Part shown: one piece after another, positions 26,712 through 36,328 of the stretch | Layout: every line of letters begins with the position of its first letter | Numbering within the stretch: the first letter of the stretch is position 1 | Assembly (NCBI GenBank): GCA_003609755.1 | Contig: AP017991.1 | Location: 1,188,501-1,252,500, forward strand | DNA length: 64,000 nucleotides | Direction of reading: 5' to 3' | Source: Planktothrix agardhii NIES-204 | GTDB lineage: Bacteria > Cyanobacteriota > Cyanobacteriia > Cyanobacteriales > Microcoleaceae | Translations under genes and position numbers: made by a program | Notes under the pieces: model-generated | The model's input: the letters and a program-made list of their open reading frames with translations, nothing else | What the model was told of the DNA's origin: nothing | Database searches by the model: none

Positions 26712-28133
26712 ATGCAAGCGCAAAACTTCAAACAAAAATTTAAGCAAACGGTACAAACCTGCGTCGCCTCGGACGTGACCGCATTGTATGGGAGTATGCT
26801 GTTGCGAACCTCTAGTATATTCACCTGTCTAGCCCTAGCAACGGCCTATCCCTTAACCACACAAGCCGCCAGCGTTGTAGATTGGAAAATTGATCCCAAT
26901 ACAGGAATTGTCGAGGTCGAACTGCCGCCGGGGAATCAGCCCCAATTATCGGTTTATAACCTTCCCCCGCGCCTAATCCTAGACCTTCCAAATACGGAAG
27001 TTAAAGTGAATATTACCGAACGCTATGAGACAGGCGTTGTTAGTCAAGTCAGTTTAATTCAAACTAAACCGCAACAGGCTCAATTAGTGGTAGAGTTCAC
27101 CCCCGGTATCACCATTGATCCCCAAACCCTCGATTTACGGCAAATTGGGATTGATAACCTCTGGGTCTTGCGTCCTACCCTACAAACCCTACCCCCGGAA
27201 CCCCCGGCCACTCCTCCGAGTAGCGTGGCGACGGCCCAACCCCAAACGACTCCAACTCCTTCCCCTACTCGAACTGCCACCGCTACTCAAACCACTGCCA
27301 CTGTTAAACCGACCGCACCCCAAAAACCTCCTCAATATTCTGTCCGTCAATACGACCCCCGACAAACGGTTTTACCCAACCCCCAACCGACCAGAGATTC
27401 GAGTTTAGATGTGGTGCGGGTTCCGGTGAGTCAACCTCGCCAAGCCCAACTGTTCCCCACCGTTCCCCCACCTCCTCAAACCACCGCCTATCGCCCTCCT
27501 ATTCAGGTATCACAGGGGTTTGCGGCGGCCCCCAATCCTCAATACAGTGGGACAGCATCCCTACCCCAAGCGGTTCCCTTTGGTCAACCTTTGCCCCCAG
27601 GACAGCAGCAATCCTATCTTAATCCTCGTGCTCCGACGATTCTGCTTCCGACCGGAACCGATTTAACCCTACTTTATCCCACGGAAGATCAGGTGCGTTT
27701 AACCCGCCGTTCTGAACGTCAGGATGTGTTGTTATTACAGGGAGGAATTGTTGATAGTTTGGGCAATTATATTGTGCCGCCAGATACGCCGATTGTCGGA
27801 GAATTTGAAACCACGACAAAAGGTAGTCGGTTTATTGCTCAAGCAATTAATTTAGACGGTCGTAGTATCCCAATTCAAGGTCAATCGAACTGGATTCCAG
27901 GGTCATTAGAAGTCCGTCCTGAACGGGTAGGAATTGGTACGGGTGCGGGGAGTTTAGCCGGGTTTTTAATTAGTGGTTTTACCGGAGTTGGAGCTTTAGT
28001 CGGTGCAATTGCTGGGGCCGGAATTGGGATTGGGACTTCTCCCTCACCCACGACTTTACAACCTGGTCAAATCATTTCTATTCAGTTAACCCAAGATTTG
28101 ACAACTCCTAATTTCTTTCTAGTCAATCAATAG
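26712..28133 (+). CDS. AMIN-domain protein with proline-rich linker and glycine zipper
   Basis: A 473-residue envelope protein. A signal-like hydrophobic stretch lies near residues 35-52 (IFTCLALATAYPLTTQA), after a long N-region. An AMIN domain follows at about 55-150 (VDWKIDPNTGIVEVELPPG, PRLILDLPN, VSLIQTKPQQAQLVVEF), a module that localises proteins to the periplasm and peptidoglycan. A Pro/Thr/Gln-rich linker spans about 165-320. The C-terminal part carries an OmpA-like glycine zipper GVGALVGAIAGAGIGIGT. No enzyme domain is attached, so a structural or localising role is likely. No partner gene is evident. Confidence 0.8.
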   Translation: MQAQNFKQKFKQTVQTCVASDVTALYGSMLLRTSSIFTCLALATAYPLTTQAASVVDWKIDPNTGIVEVELPPGNQPQLSVYNLPPRLILDLPNTEVKVNITERYETGVVSQVSLIQTKPQQAQLVVEFTPGITIDPQTLDLRQIGIDNLWVLRPTLQTLPPEPPATPPSSVATAQPQTTPTPSPTRTATATQTTATVKPTAPQKPPQYSVRQYDPRQTVLPNPQPTRDSSLDVVRVPVSQPRQAQLFPTVPPPPQTTAYRPPIQVSQGFAAAPNPQYSGTASLPQAVPFGQPLPPGQQQSYLNPRAPTILLPTGTDLTLLYPTEDQVRLTRRSERQDVLLLQGGIVDSLGNYIVPPDTPIVGEFETTTKGSRFIAQAINLDGRSIPIQGQSNWIPGSLEVRPERVGIGTGAGSLAGFLISGFTGVGALVGAIAGAGIGIGTSPSPTTLQPGQIISIQLTQDLTTPNFFLVNQ

Positions 28134-28187
28134 GTTAATTGGGGATAAAACCCTAAATCCCCTCCCCTGTCCCCCTTGCTTTCCTAT

Positions 28188-29093
28188 ATGGACTTACTCC
28201 GATCGCTTCCCATTGGACTATATTTAGAACAACCGATTACTGGGTTACATCGTCTTGATGCCCGGGTTAAGTTCATTTGGTTAATGAGCTTTTTAGTAGC
28301 TCCTTTATTAGCTAACCCGGAGTGGCGATTAGTCTTAGTTGGGTTATTAATTTTAATCACCCTATTGGCGCGAATTCCTCTGCGGGTTTGGAAGCGACAA
28401 ATGGGCTGGTTACTAATGTTTTGTGGGTTACTCTTTCTGTTAAGTTGTATTATGCCCGATGGTTTGGCGGTCAACCATCAACCTCGACTTCCTGAACAGG
28501 AATTAACCTTTAATCAATCAGGATCAACAGAACCCTTACCTCAACCCACTTCCTATAGATATGTCTTATTTTCCCAAGGGCCAATAGAAATTACTCGCTA
28601 TTCCGTCGATTTAGCGATCAGGACAAGTACCCTATTATTTACCCTGGTTTATAGTACAAATCTATATTTATTAACCACCGCTTCTGAAGAAATTGCCATG
28701 GCTTTAGAAAGCCTCATGGAACCTTTAAGACGTTTAAAATTACCCGTTACAGAAATAGCCTTAACCCTGACTTTATCCCTACGATTTTTTCCCTTAGTTT
28801 TAGAGGAAATTCAAAATTTAATTCGTTCTGTCAGAACCCGTGCCATTAATTGGAAAAAACTAGGACTACGAGGAACTACCCAGGTCTGGTTAACCTTGGC
28901 GGAACGGCTTTTACAAAACCTATTATTACGTGCCGAACAAATTGCCAACGCTATGCAGGTTCGAGGGTTCACCAGTCCAGATCAACATCGGGTAGAATGG
29001 CATCAACTTCGCTTTAAAGCTTGGGATGGAGTCGCCCTGATTGGTCTAGTGGTATTCTGGAGTATCCGGTTAATTTGGGGAGGAGCAATTTGA
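28188..29093 (+). CDS. Energy-coupling factor transporter T subunit (CbiQ-like)
   Basis: A 301-residue membrane protein with about five hydrophobic segments. It starts MDLLRSLPIGLYLEQP, and the conserved T-component region near the end carries RAEQIANAMQVRGF, the coupling helix with the Ala-Arg-Gly signature. EcfT links the substrate-binding S subunit to the two ATPases in vitamin and metal uptake. The first possible codon in the frame is TTG at 28176, but ATG 28188 fits homologous N-termini. It precedes pipX by about 100 bp, an arrangement I recall from other cyanobacteria. The S and A components are elsewhere. Confidence 0.85.
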   Translation: MDLLRSLPIGLYLEQPITGLHRLDARVKFIWLMSFLVAPLLANPEWRLVLVGLLILITLLARIPLRVWKRQMGWLLMFCGLLFLLSCIMPDGLAVNHQPRLPEQELTFNQSGSTEPLPQPTSYRYVLFSQGPIEITRYSVDLAIRTSTLLFTLVYSTNLYLLTTASEEIAMALESLMEPLRRLKLPVTEIALTLTLSLRFFPLVLEEIQNLIRSVRTRAINWKKLGLRGTTQVWLTLAERLLQNLLLRAEQIANAMQVRGFTSPDQHRVEWHQLRFKAWDGVALIGLVVFWSIRLIWGGAI

Positions 29094-29194
29094 AAGGGTT
29101 GATCCCTTGCCTACACCCGGACAAAGTTTACCCAATCAACCTAAAATAGTTCTGTATCCTAAATCAAGCCATTATTTGTTAGTTGTGAAATTGA

Positions 29195-29464
29195 ATGACC
29201 ACAGAAACTTACATGAATCATCCCAACTTTGGGTTATTGTTCAAAATATGCTCAGTTGAGGATCATCAAGAATTATTCACAACCCTTTACGCCCAGCGCC
29301 TATTTTTTTTAGTGACTCAGGGGCCACCAGGATTAAAATTTGAACCCATTAGTCGTTCTGATGCCAAACTTTTGCTGGAAATTCGTCTCAGAATGCTCCG
29401 CCGCACCGGACAGGGCGAGGAATATAAAAAACTCCAAGAAGTCCATCGTAATACGTTTCTTTAG
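29195..29464 (+). CDS. pipX: PII-interacting protein X, NtcA co-activator
   Basis: An 89-residue protein with a Tudor-like N-terminal domain followed by two helices. Family marks are NHPNFGLLFKIC, LFTTLYAQRLFFLV and FEPISRSDAKLLLE. PipX binds either the nitrogen regulator NtcA with 2-oxoglutarate, boosting transcription, or the PII protein GlnB when 2-oxoglutarate is low. It is confined to cyanobacteria. The gene is 30 bp before pipY on the same strand, the conserved bicistron of these organisms. No clear NtcA box (GTA-N8-TAC) was seen upstream by eye. Confidence 0.95.
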   Translation: MTTETYMNHPNFGLLFKICSVEDHQELFTTLYAQRLFFLVTQGPPGLKFEPISRSDAKLLLEIRLRMLRRTGQGEEYKKLQEVHRNTFL

Positions 29465-29494
29465 CTAAAACCACCAACGGCCAAATTACTTAAC

Positions 29495-30166
29495 ATGACT
29501 GATTGGATCACCGAACAGATTGCTAAAATTCGAGGCTCTATTCCTGAGTCGGTGCGGTTAATTGCGGTAACAAAAACAGTTTCCGTTGAAGCCATGCGGG
29601 TCGCTTATCAAGCTGGAATTCGAGATTTTGCAGAAAATCGAGTTCAAGAAGCGTCGGAAAAATATCCTCAGTTACAAGATCTTAGCGATATTACTTGGCA
29701 TTTAATCGGTAATTTGCAAACCAATAAAGCCACAAAAGCATTACAACTGTTTCAATGGATTCAATCGGTAGATAGTCTAAAGTTGGCTTTACGTTTAGAT
29801 CATTTAGCCGGGGAATTAGGATGTCAGCCCCAAGTTTGTCTTCAAGTTAAAATTATCCCCGATCCTAATAAGTTTGGTTGGACTATCCCCGAACTTTTGG
29901 CAGAATTACCCCACTTAAACGACTGTCAGCACCTCAAAATTCAAGGCTTAATGACTATTCCCCCCTTGGGGTTAACCGAGTCCGAAACCCTGGATGTTTT
30001 TGAACGCACCCGGGAATTAGCGGAAACCATTCGACAACAGAATTGGACTAATATTAGGATGCAGGAATTATCAATGGGAATGTCGGAAGATTATTCTCTA
30101 GCAGTTCAAAAAGGTGCTACCATGATTCGACTAGGACGGATAATTTTTGGTCAAAGGAGGAGTTAA
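29495..30166 (+). CDS. pipY: Pyridoxal-phosphate homeostasis protein PipY (YggS family)
   Basis: A 223-residue single-domain PLP-binding protein with the fold of alanine racemase domain I. The PLP lysine lies in LIAVTKTV near residue 26, followed by FAENRVQEA, WHLIGNLQTNK and the phosphate-binding end LSMGMSEDY and IRLGRIIFGQR. It has no known catalytic activity and keeps vitamin B6 and amino acid pools in balance. It follows pipX by 30 bp, and the pair are functionally linked in cyanobacteria from published genetics on the family. Length is normal. Confidence 0.94.
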   Translation: MTDWITEQIAKIRGSIPESVRLIAVTKTVSVEAMRVAYQAGIRDFAENRVQEASEKYPQLQDLSDITWHLIGNLQTNKATKALQLFQWIQSVDSLKLALRLDHLAGELGCQPQVCLQVKIIPDPNKFGWTIPELLAELPHLNDCQHLKIQGLMTIPPLGLTESETLDVFERTRELAETIRQQNWTNIRMQELSMGMSEDYSLAVQKGATMIRLGRIIFGQRRS

Positions 30167-30288
30167 ATACAACAATTCAGAGTAAAATAGGCGAGTCTTA
30201 CACAAATTCAATATAACCTAGACCCTCAACCCCTCTAAACTGGAAGTTGAGTTGAAATTCTAAAATCGTCAGTGATGGAGAATAGACC

Positions 30289-30897
30289 GTGAACATTTTT
30301 AATAGACTAAAAGATTTTGTAGGGTTCAATGACTCTGTAGACTACGATTACGAATACGATGAAGCGGAGGGGAATCGTTACCAGGGTAACTATCCCCCCC
30401 CGCAAGAACAACCTGCCCCGGCTGTGGCGGCAGAAGACCCCCGGGTGTCTCGTCGTTCACAACGGTCTGTTGGATCTATTAATACTGGTGTAATGTCTGA
30501 AGTTGGAATCGGATCAACAATGAGTAATGTTATCGGAATGCCCGGCGCTCTGAATGGAATTTCTGAAGTCGTGGTCATGGAACCCCGCACCTTTGAAGAA
30601 ATGCCTACAGCGATTCGCGCCCTGAAAGAAAGAAAGTCTGTTGTACTTAATTTAACCTTAATGGATCCTGATCAGGCTCAAAGAGCCGTTGATTTCGTCG
30701 CGGGTGGAACCTTTGCCCTCGATGGCCACCAAGAACGGATCGGAGAAAGCATTTTCCTGTTTACTCCTAGTTGCGTTCAGGTCAGAACCCCAGGTGCTGG
30801 CGTTGTCCACGAAGGCATCCCCCAAGCCCGCACCCCCCGCACAAGCAACCCAGCAGCCCCCCCCTGGCAGCCCGAAAGAACCCAGGCTATTCAGTAA
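30289..30897 (+). CDS. sepF: Cell division protein SepF (Cdv2/YlmF)
   Basis: A 202-residue Z-ring associated protein. An N-terminal amphipathic helix [13 protein letters not shown] targets the membrane, an acidic and proline-rich linker follows to about residue 85, and the conserved dimer-forming domain spans about 90-175 ([50 protein letters not shown]). It ties FtsZ filaments to the membrane. The start is GTG 30289, supported by GGAG eight bases upstream. The gene sits between pipY and proC, as in many cyanobacteria. The tail is Pro/Arg-rich and variable. Confidence 0.95.
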   Translation: MNIFNRLKDFVGFNDSVDYDYEYDEAEGNRYQGNYPPPQEQPAPAVAAEDPRVSRRSQRSVGSINTGVMSEVGIGSTMSNVIGMPGALNGISEVVVMEPRTFEEMPTAIRALKERKSVVLNLTLMDPDQAQRAVDFVAGGTFALDGHQERIGESIFLFTPSCVQVRTPGAGVVHEGIPQARTPRTSNPAAPPWQPERTQAIQ

Positions 30898-30977
30898 ATT
30901 AACCGATGTAGAGGCGTTAATTTAAGCGTCTCTGCAACTAAAAAAAGACTTTCCATTATTTTTTTTAGTATCTAAAC

Positions 30978-31026
30978 CATTACCCATTACCCATTACCCA
31001 TTACCCATTACCCATTACCCATTACC
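30978..31026. repeat. Heptamer tandem repeat (CATTACC x7)
   Basis: Seven exact tandem copies of CATTACC lie in the sepF-proC gap. Confidence 0.9.
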
Positions 31027-31059
31027 TATTCCCTCATACTATCTACTGAATAAATATTT

Positions 31060-31866
31060 ATGTTTAAATTAGGTGTAATTGGTGGCGGGGTGATGGCAGA
31101 AGCTATTATATCCCGCCTAATTTCTGCCAAGATTTATCAACCTGCTGAAATTATTATTAGTGACCCACAATTAGAGCGTCGTAATTATTTATCCCAACAG
31201 TATGGCGTGGCGATCGCAGATAATAATAAACAAACAACCCAGGCAACGGCAGCCCTTTTATTAGCAATTAAACCCCAAATTTTTGGCGCGATCGCAACCG
31301 AATTAGCCGAGGCTGAAACCCTATCAAAAAATACCGTTATTTTGTCTATTTTAGCGGGAGTTACCTTAAATAAATTAGAAGCCGCTTTTCCTCACCATCC
31401 TGTAATTAGAATTATGCCCAATACTCCGGCGACTGTGGGGGCGGGGATCAGTGCGATCGCCTCGGGAAAATTGGTGCAACCCTCCCATTTAGATCTCACC
31501 AGAGGCATTTTTCAGGCCGTTGGAGACGTGGTAGAGGTGGCGGAGGCCCTAATGGATGCTGTCACCGGATTATCGGGTTCTGGCCCCGCTTATGTGGCGA
31601 TTTTAATTGAAGCCTTAGCCGATGGCGGAGTGGCGTCTGGACTACCTAGATCTATTGCTTCCCAATTAGCATTATCAACGGTATTAGGAACAGCCCAACT
31701 CCTATCAGAATCAAAGTTACATCCGGCCGAATTAAAAGACCGGGTGACCAGTCCGGGGGGAACAACAATTGCCGGGGTTTCTCAACTGGAAAAAGCCGGA
31801 TTTCGTTCAGCATTAATTGAAGCGGTGAAAGCTGCAACTCAACGTTCAAAAGAGTTAGGAAGTTAG
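31060..31866 (+). CDS. proC: Pyrroline-5-carboxylate reductase
   Basis: A 268-residue NAD(P)H enzyme that makes the last step of proline synthesis. The Rossmann motif GVIGGGVMAEA is at residues 4-14, the nucleotide loop LLLAIKPQ follows, then IRIMPNTPATVGAG, and the family signature near the C-terminus includes LKDRVTSPGGTTIAG. Length is normal. It is downstream of sepF on the same strand, separated by a heptamer repeat array. No regulatory element is visible. Confidence 0.96.
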   Translation: MFKLGVIGGGVMAEAIISRLISAKIYQPAEIIISDPQLERRNYLSQQYGVAIADNNKQTTQATAALLLAIKPQIFGAIATELAEAETLSKNTVILSILAGVTLNKLEAAFPHHPVIRIMPNTPATVGAGISAIASGKLVQPSHLDLTRGIFQAVGDVVEVAEALMDAVTGLSGSGPAYVAILIEALADGGVASGLPRSIASQLALSTVLGTAQLLSESKLHPAELKDRVTSPGGTTIAGVSQLEKAGFRSALIEAVKAATQRSKELGS

Positions 31867-31913
31867 TGTAGTAAGCCCTTTAGGGCTGAATGAGGCGTGA
31901 ACGCCTCACTACA
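31867..31913. repeat. Palindromic dispersed repeat (TGTAGTAAGCCC family)
   Basis: TGTAGTAAGCCCTTTAGGGCT followed by a GAGGCG/CGCCTC hairpin and CACTACA makes a 47-bp element with inverted ends. Related copies are at 42187-42273 and 47361-47383. It lies between the convergent proC and cas3 genes. Confidence 0.75.
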
Positions 31914-31943
31914 TTTCAGTATCGTTATTGTGACGATAAAAGT

Positions 31944-33923
31944 TCAATAAAAAACACCAAAATAATCAGAATATTTGCCATCCCAAACCGATAAACCATT
32001 GGGAAATACTTTGATTAAGTCTTTCCCTTTCTGGGGAATGGTTGCAGTGTATTGCTGCAATTTTTTCCAATCAGACAAAGATAGTTTTTCCTTGGTTTTT
32101 AAATGATCAATTAGATCGGCTCCATCTCTCCATCTACAGACGGCTGAAAGTTGATTTTTGTTAATAAAATTAAACTTTTCTGCTACGGATTCAAACTGTA
32201 AATTTAGCCTTAATCTTTGAATCTCGTCTTCACCTGTTTGCTTATTCTTTTGAGCAAAATAATCCTTTAGTAAACTTAGATAATTGTCAGAGTTTAATCC
32301 ATATTTTTTAATCAATTTAGAGGAATATTTAGCAAGCTCTTGATAACTCGGATTAGGAAAATTATCACAATTCAAGATTAACACTTCTCCGTTCCCTAAT
32401 AACCCTTCTCGATTGCATCTTCCCCCTCTCTGAATCAGGGAATCAAGAGGACATTCCTCACTTAATACTATTGGGTAATCAATGTCGATTCCTGCTTCTA
32501 CAATCTGTGTAGAAACACAATTAATATCAGAAGACTTGATCATATTAATAACCTGTTTGCGGTGCGCCACACACATCCGAGAGGACAAATGAACCCATTT
32601 ATCCGGTTGTTGATGATTGAATATTTCAAAGGCTTCCTGAGCAGTTTTTGTAATATTAACAATGACTAATTTTTTCTGGGGAATAGCACTAATTTCCTCC
32701 CAAGAAATATTTTCACCCATGAATTGATAACTACAACGGGATAAAGTTTTAAACTGATTAACTAATTCTTCTTGGGGAATCATGTCAATATGGGGGAGTT
32801 CAAAGCCCTTTAGATTGGGTGCTGTAGCAGACATTAATACAACTGAGCATCCATAACTTTTAACTAACTCATTCAAGACATTAGCAATAGAAGGTAAGAA
32901 TTCAGGGGGTATTGTTTGATATTCATCAATCAGGATAACCCGGTTCATGATTCCGGCTAATTTTCTGCATCTGGAAGCATGATTAGAAAACAGGGATTCA
33001 AAGAATTGAATCGCAGTAGTCACTATAACCGGACTATTCCAACGTTGAGAGGATAAACGATAGGCTATTTCTTCCCCATGTTTAGGAATAAAGTCAGAAT
33101 GATGCTCTAATACGGCTTCATCTCCCAAGACATCCCGATACACTTTAGCTGATTGGTCAAGAATGGATTTGAAGGGTGCAACGTACAGAATTCCATCCAT
33201 ATTGTGATGGTTACAATGCTCAACTGCAAACTGTAAAGAAGTTAGTGTTTTCCCAATTCCAGTTACTCCAATTAACCGATAGATATTTTTACTAAATGTT
33301 GTATACTGAATGACCAAAGAGCGGAAATTTTCTCTCTCCTTAACAATTTTCGACTCATTTTTAGAACGAGGCAAAATTGCGAATTGAAGCAAACTAGACT
33401 TGGCTTGAACTCCCTCTTTTTGGGAGTTTTGGGATTTTCGCTCAAATTCCATCGCATCTAATCTGTCACTATCCACTAAAACGGAAAAAAGTATTCTGAT
33501 TGCTAACTCTTTTTGATAAGGATTAAGAGTTATATTAGGTAGATTAGTTAGCTCAGGAAATAACCGCTTTAAGCATTTATCCCAGTGTTTTGAATTTTCA
33601 AAAAACTCTCTATCGACAGCACTGTTTTTTAGATGGCCATGATGCGACCGAATGATGTAGACCAATGGGTGGGTATCATCTTTTCCTGTGAGTTCATATA
33701 CTGTTCTTGCTCCTTCAGAGGAATGATAAACTGTAGTTCCTCCCTCTAATAAGTATTTTTGCCAAGATTTCTTAGCTTTACCCAAATCGTGGAGCAGTCC
33801 CCCATAGTATCCAAGTTCCTTGAGAAATTCCGGTAGGCGCTCCCGTGACTTGGTTGCAACTCCCTCTAGGTGTTCAATTAAAGGTTGTTTGATTTCTGTC
33901 CCTTCTATCTTCCTTGCAAACAT
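31944..33923 (-). CDS. cas3: CRISPR-associated nuclease/helicase Cas3 (type I-C)
   Basis: A 659-residue effector. The N-terminal HD nuclease domain (about 1-190) has H18 in IEHLEG, the HD pair in LLHDLGK near residue 45, and SHHGHL. The helicase domain starts at about 215 with Walker A GVTGIGKT, carries DEYQ in place of the usual DExH box, then SATAP and the late motif QRGGRCNR. It unwinds and degrades target DNA recruited by Cascade. It is divergent from cas5-cas8c-cas7 with only 45 bp between, whereas type I-C cas3 usually heads the same operon. Confidence 0.92.
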   Translation of the reverse strand: MFARKIEGTEIKQPLIEHLEGVATKSRERLPEFLKELGYYGGLLHDLGKAKKSWQKYLLEGGTTVYHSSEGARTVYELTGKDDTHPLVYIIRSHHGHLKNSAVDREFFENSKHWDKCLKRLFPELTNLPNITLNPYQKELAIRILFSVLVDSDRLDAMEFERKSQNSQKEGVQAKSSLLQFAILPRSKNESKIVKERENFRSLVIQYTTFSKNIYRLIGVTGIGKTLTSLQFAVEHCNHHNMDGILYVAPFKSILDQSAKVYRDVLGDEAVLEHHSDFIPKHGEEIAYRLSSQRWNSPVIVTTAIQFFESLFSNHASRCRKLAGIMNRVILIDEYQTIPPEFLPSIANVLNELVKSYGCSVVLMSATAPNLKGFELPHIDMIPQEELVNQFKTLSRCSYQFMGENISWEEISAIPQKKLVIVNITKTAQEAFEIFNHQQPDKWVHLSSRMCVAHRKQVINMIKSSDINCVSTQIVEAGIDIDYPIVLSEECPLDSLIQRGGRCNREGLLGNGEVLILNCDNFPNPSYQELAKYSSKLIKKYGLNSDNYLSLLKDYFAQKNKQTGEDEIQRLRLNLQFESVAEKFNFINKNQLSAVCRWRDGADLIDHLKTKEKLSLSDWKKLQQYTATIPQKGKDLIKVFPNGLSVWDGKYSDYFGVFY

Positions 33924-33968
33924 TTTTTATGCGTGTTATTTTATACTTATTCTATGACAGTATAGAAC

Positions 33969-34637
33969 ATGAGATTAAAGGTATGGGGTGACTTAGCATT
34001 GTTTACTCGCCCCGAAACGAAAGCAGAACCGTATTCCTATCCAATTCTAACGCCCTCGGCAGCAGAGGGAATCCTGAAGGCGATTTTTTGGAAACCGGAA
34101 ATAACCTACAGTATCGAAGCTATCACGGTATTGAATCCGATTCGGTATCAATCCCTATTCCGCAATATGGGACAAAAGAAAATTGTTGTTTCCACCGTCA
34201 AAACCTGGGCAACTCAAAACCCATCTGAACGATATTTGATTAATGAAGATAGATGCCAGCGAAACCATGTTGTTCTAAAAAATGTGGCTTATATCATAGA
34301 TTTCAGTTTACACCTAACCACAAAAGCGACGGAACCCATAGACAAATATCACGCCATTTGTGCCAAAAGAATTGAACGAGGACAATGCTTTAAACAACCT
34401 TGTTTGGGCATGAGGGAATTTACCGCTAATTTCAGTTTTCCTGATGGGGATGAGCAAATTCATCCTGAACTCTTGGGGACGTTTAACTTCGGGCAAATTC
34501 TGAAGAAAATGCACTTTATCCAAGACCCAAAAGGGAATGTGGAATGGAAAGATAACGAATCTCAGAAGTTTGTTAAAGGTCGGGTTTTACCTGAATTCTT
34601 TGAAGCAATTATGCGGGATGGGGTGGTAAGATGTTAG
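33969..34637 (+). CDS. cas5: Cas5 of type I-C (crRNA-processing Cas5d)
   Basis: A 222-residue RAMP protein. Family marks are the N-terminal strand LKVWGDLALFTRPETKAE and the motif ERGQCFKQPCLGMREFTA. In type I-C Cas5 replaces Cas6 and cuts the repeat RNA at the 3' base of its hairpin, then stays in Cascade. There is no cas6 in the locus, in keeping with that role. Its stop codon overlaps the start of cas8c by seven bases, indicating translational coupling. The repeat hairpin and 11-nt handle of the array fit this enzyme. Confidence 0.9.
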   Translation: MRLKVWGDLALFTRPETKAEPYSYPILTPSAAEGILKAIFWKPEITYSIEAITVLNPIRYQSLFRNMGQKKIVVSTVKTWATQNPSERYLINEDRCQRNHVVLKNVAYIIDFSLHLTTKATEPIDKYHAICAKRIERGQCFKQPCLGMREFTANFSFPDGDEQIHPELLGTFNFGQILKKMHFIQDPKGNVEWKDNESQKFVKGRVLPEFFEAIMRDGVVRC

Positions 34638-36325
34638 CCGAACTTTATCAGTTTTCAAAACAGCTTCAACTGCCTCCGGTGGGTTATTCAACTAATACTG
34701 CTGTTTATAGTATTGACCTAGAAACGGGCTTAATTTCCCTCCTGCAAACAAAGATAATTAAAACCGGGAAGAAAGAAGATAAGGTTTTCTTTAATCCTGG
34801 TGAAAAACTGATTCTTCCTAATCTCAATCGTAATGGCGTAGCTCCTCTATTAATTGCTGATACGGGGGAATATTTGTTTGGCATTGGGTCAAATAAAGAT
34901 ACCGATAAAAAAGTATCTGGCTATTTAGCATTACTGCAAGAATGCTGGAATGTGACATCAGACCCGGTTCTGGAAAAGGTTCTAAAATTTATTCAGAAAT
35001 CTAGCCAGGAATCTGTTATTTCTCAGCTTGAAACCCTAGGAAATAAGCCACCCAAGGGCAAAAAGCCCGGTGAGTCAGAGCGGTTTGTTTTCTATTATCA
35101 AAACCCGGAAACAGAACAATCTGAACTTGTAACCAATCGTCCTTTAATTCAAGAGTTTTGGAGTAAATATTTTCTATCCAAACAAATAACAAACCCGGGT
35201 AAGTGCATCATTACGGGTGAAGAAACGCAAGTTTTAACCCATATCCTCCCCGGCAAACTTAAAGGCATTCCGGGGGGTCAATCAACGGGTTCTGCTATTT
35301 CCAGTTTTGATAAATCAGCCTATCAAAGTTGGGGATGGGATAACTGTCAGAATGCACCGATTGGGATTAATACCGCATTAGGGTTTTTAGGCGGTGTAGA
35401 GAGGCTGCAAAGTAATCCCAGACATCATCATAAGTTGGGGAATCAGATGTTTGTTTTTTGGGGAGATCAGAACCAAGAAGGCATCAATCCTGAGTTTTGG
35501 CAAGATGTTTCCGCCTGCCGTTTAAAGGGGTTAATTCAAGGTATTAATACCGGAAAAAGTTTGGATACTCGCCCTTATTCCAGCAAATTCTATCTGGGGA
35601 TTCTCAAAGGGAATATGGGGCGGGTTGCTATCAACAGAATTGACTCAATTTCCCCGGATGCAATTGCCGATAATGTCGAACAGTTTTGTCAACTCCAACA
35701 GTGGTTTGATAACTGGACAAAACCGATCTGGGTTTTCCGTAAGGCTGCGTTCTTTGATACCAATAAAGAACATACGGAAGTTGTTGATACCGCCCTGATT
35801 CAATTTGCATTATTAGGGAAAGAACTCCCTCAAATTTATGCAAAGAAAGTGATTGATAGAATCTGTGCGGAACAGGATACTTTTGAATCTTTTGACCGGG
35901 CAAAAGCTTTATTTTTCTATACCAAATATCCCAATATGAATGACCCAAATGATCTGATTGCCTATCAGTTAGGACGAATAACTTTCCTGATGCACATGGC
36001 ACAAATGAAAGCGCGAAAACAGACCAAGGAAGACACTAATGTTACCCGTTCTTTGAAAACACTTTCTACAACTCCCTCTCAAGTTTTCGGACGACTTTAT
36101 CAAGGGTGTTATGCTCATCACCTTTTGGAAGAAGGGACTGGGTACATCAAACATCTATTAGATGAGGAGTTCAAAACTGTTTCTCCCGAAGACTTACCCG
36201 ACAATTTTACCCTCCGTCAGCAATCCTTATTTTTTGTGGGATTTGCTAAAAAACGGGCTGAATTTTTCACCAAAAAAGCTGACAAAAACAAAGATCAAGA
36301 TCCTAACAATAACGAGGAAGAATAG
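34631..36325 (+). CDS. cas8c: Cas8c (Csd1), large subunit of type I-C Cascade
   Basis: A 564-residue large subunit that recognises the PAM and helps to recruit Cas3. It begins with LYQFSKQLQLPPVGYS and has the block CIITGEETQVLTHILPGKLKGIPGGQ, typical of Csd1, with a cysteine pair weaker than in some members. A long helical C-terminal half follows. It overlaps cas5 by seven bases and is followed after three bases by cas7. The small subunit is often made from an internal start in this gene; that cannot be confirmed here. The last residues are acidic and Asn-rich. Confidence 0.92.
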   Translation: MLAELYQFSKQLQLPPVGYSTNTAVYSIDLETGLISLLQTKIIKTGKKEDKVFFNPGEKLILPNLNRNGVAPLLIADTGEYLFGIGSNKDTDKKVSGYLALLQECWNVTSDPVLEKVLKFIQKSSQESVISQLETLGNKPPKGKKPGESERFVFYYQNPETEQSELVTNRPLIQEFWSKYFLSKQITNPGKCIITGEETQVLTHILPGKLKGIPGGQSTGSAISSFDKSAYQSWGWDNCQNAPIGINTALGFLGGVERLQSNPRHHHKLGNQMFVFWGDQNQEGINPEFWQDVSACRLKGLIQGINTGKSLDTRPYSSKFYLGILKGNMGRVAINRIDSISPDAIADNVEQFCQLQQWFDNWTKPIWVFRKAAFFDTNKEHTEVVDTALIQFALLGKELPQIYAKKVIDRICAEQDTFESFDRAKALFFYTKYPNMNDPNDLIAYQLGRITFLMHMAQMKARKQTKEDTNVTRSLKTLSTTPSQVFGRLYQGCYAHHLLEEGTGYIKHLLDEEFKTVSPEDLPDNFTLRQQSLFFVGFAKKRAEFFTKKADKNKDQDPNNNEEE

Positions 36326-36328
36326 ATT

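Noticed and set aside
33924..33968. A hidden small cas gene or cas6 between cas3 and cas5
   Set aside because: Only 45 AT-rich bases are present; Cas5d serves for processing in type I-C.
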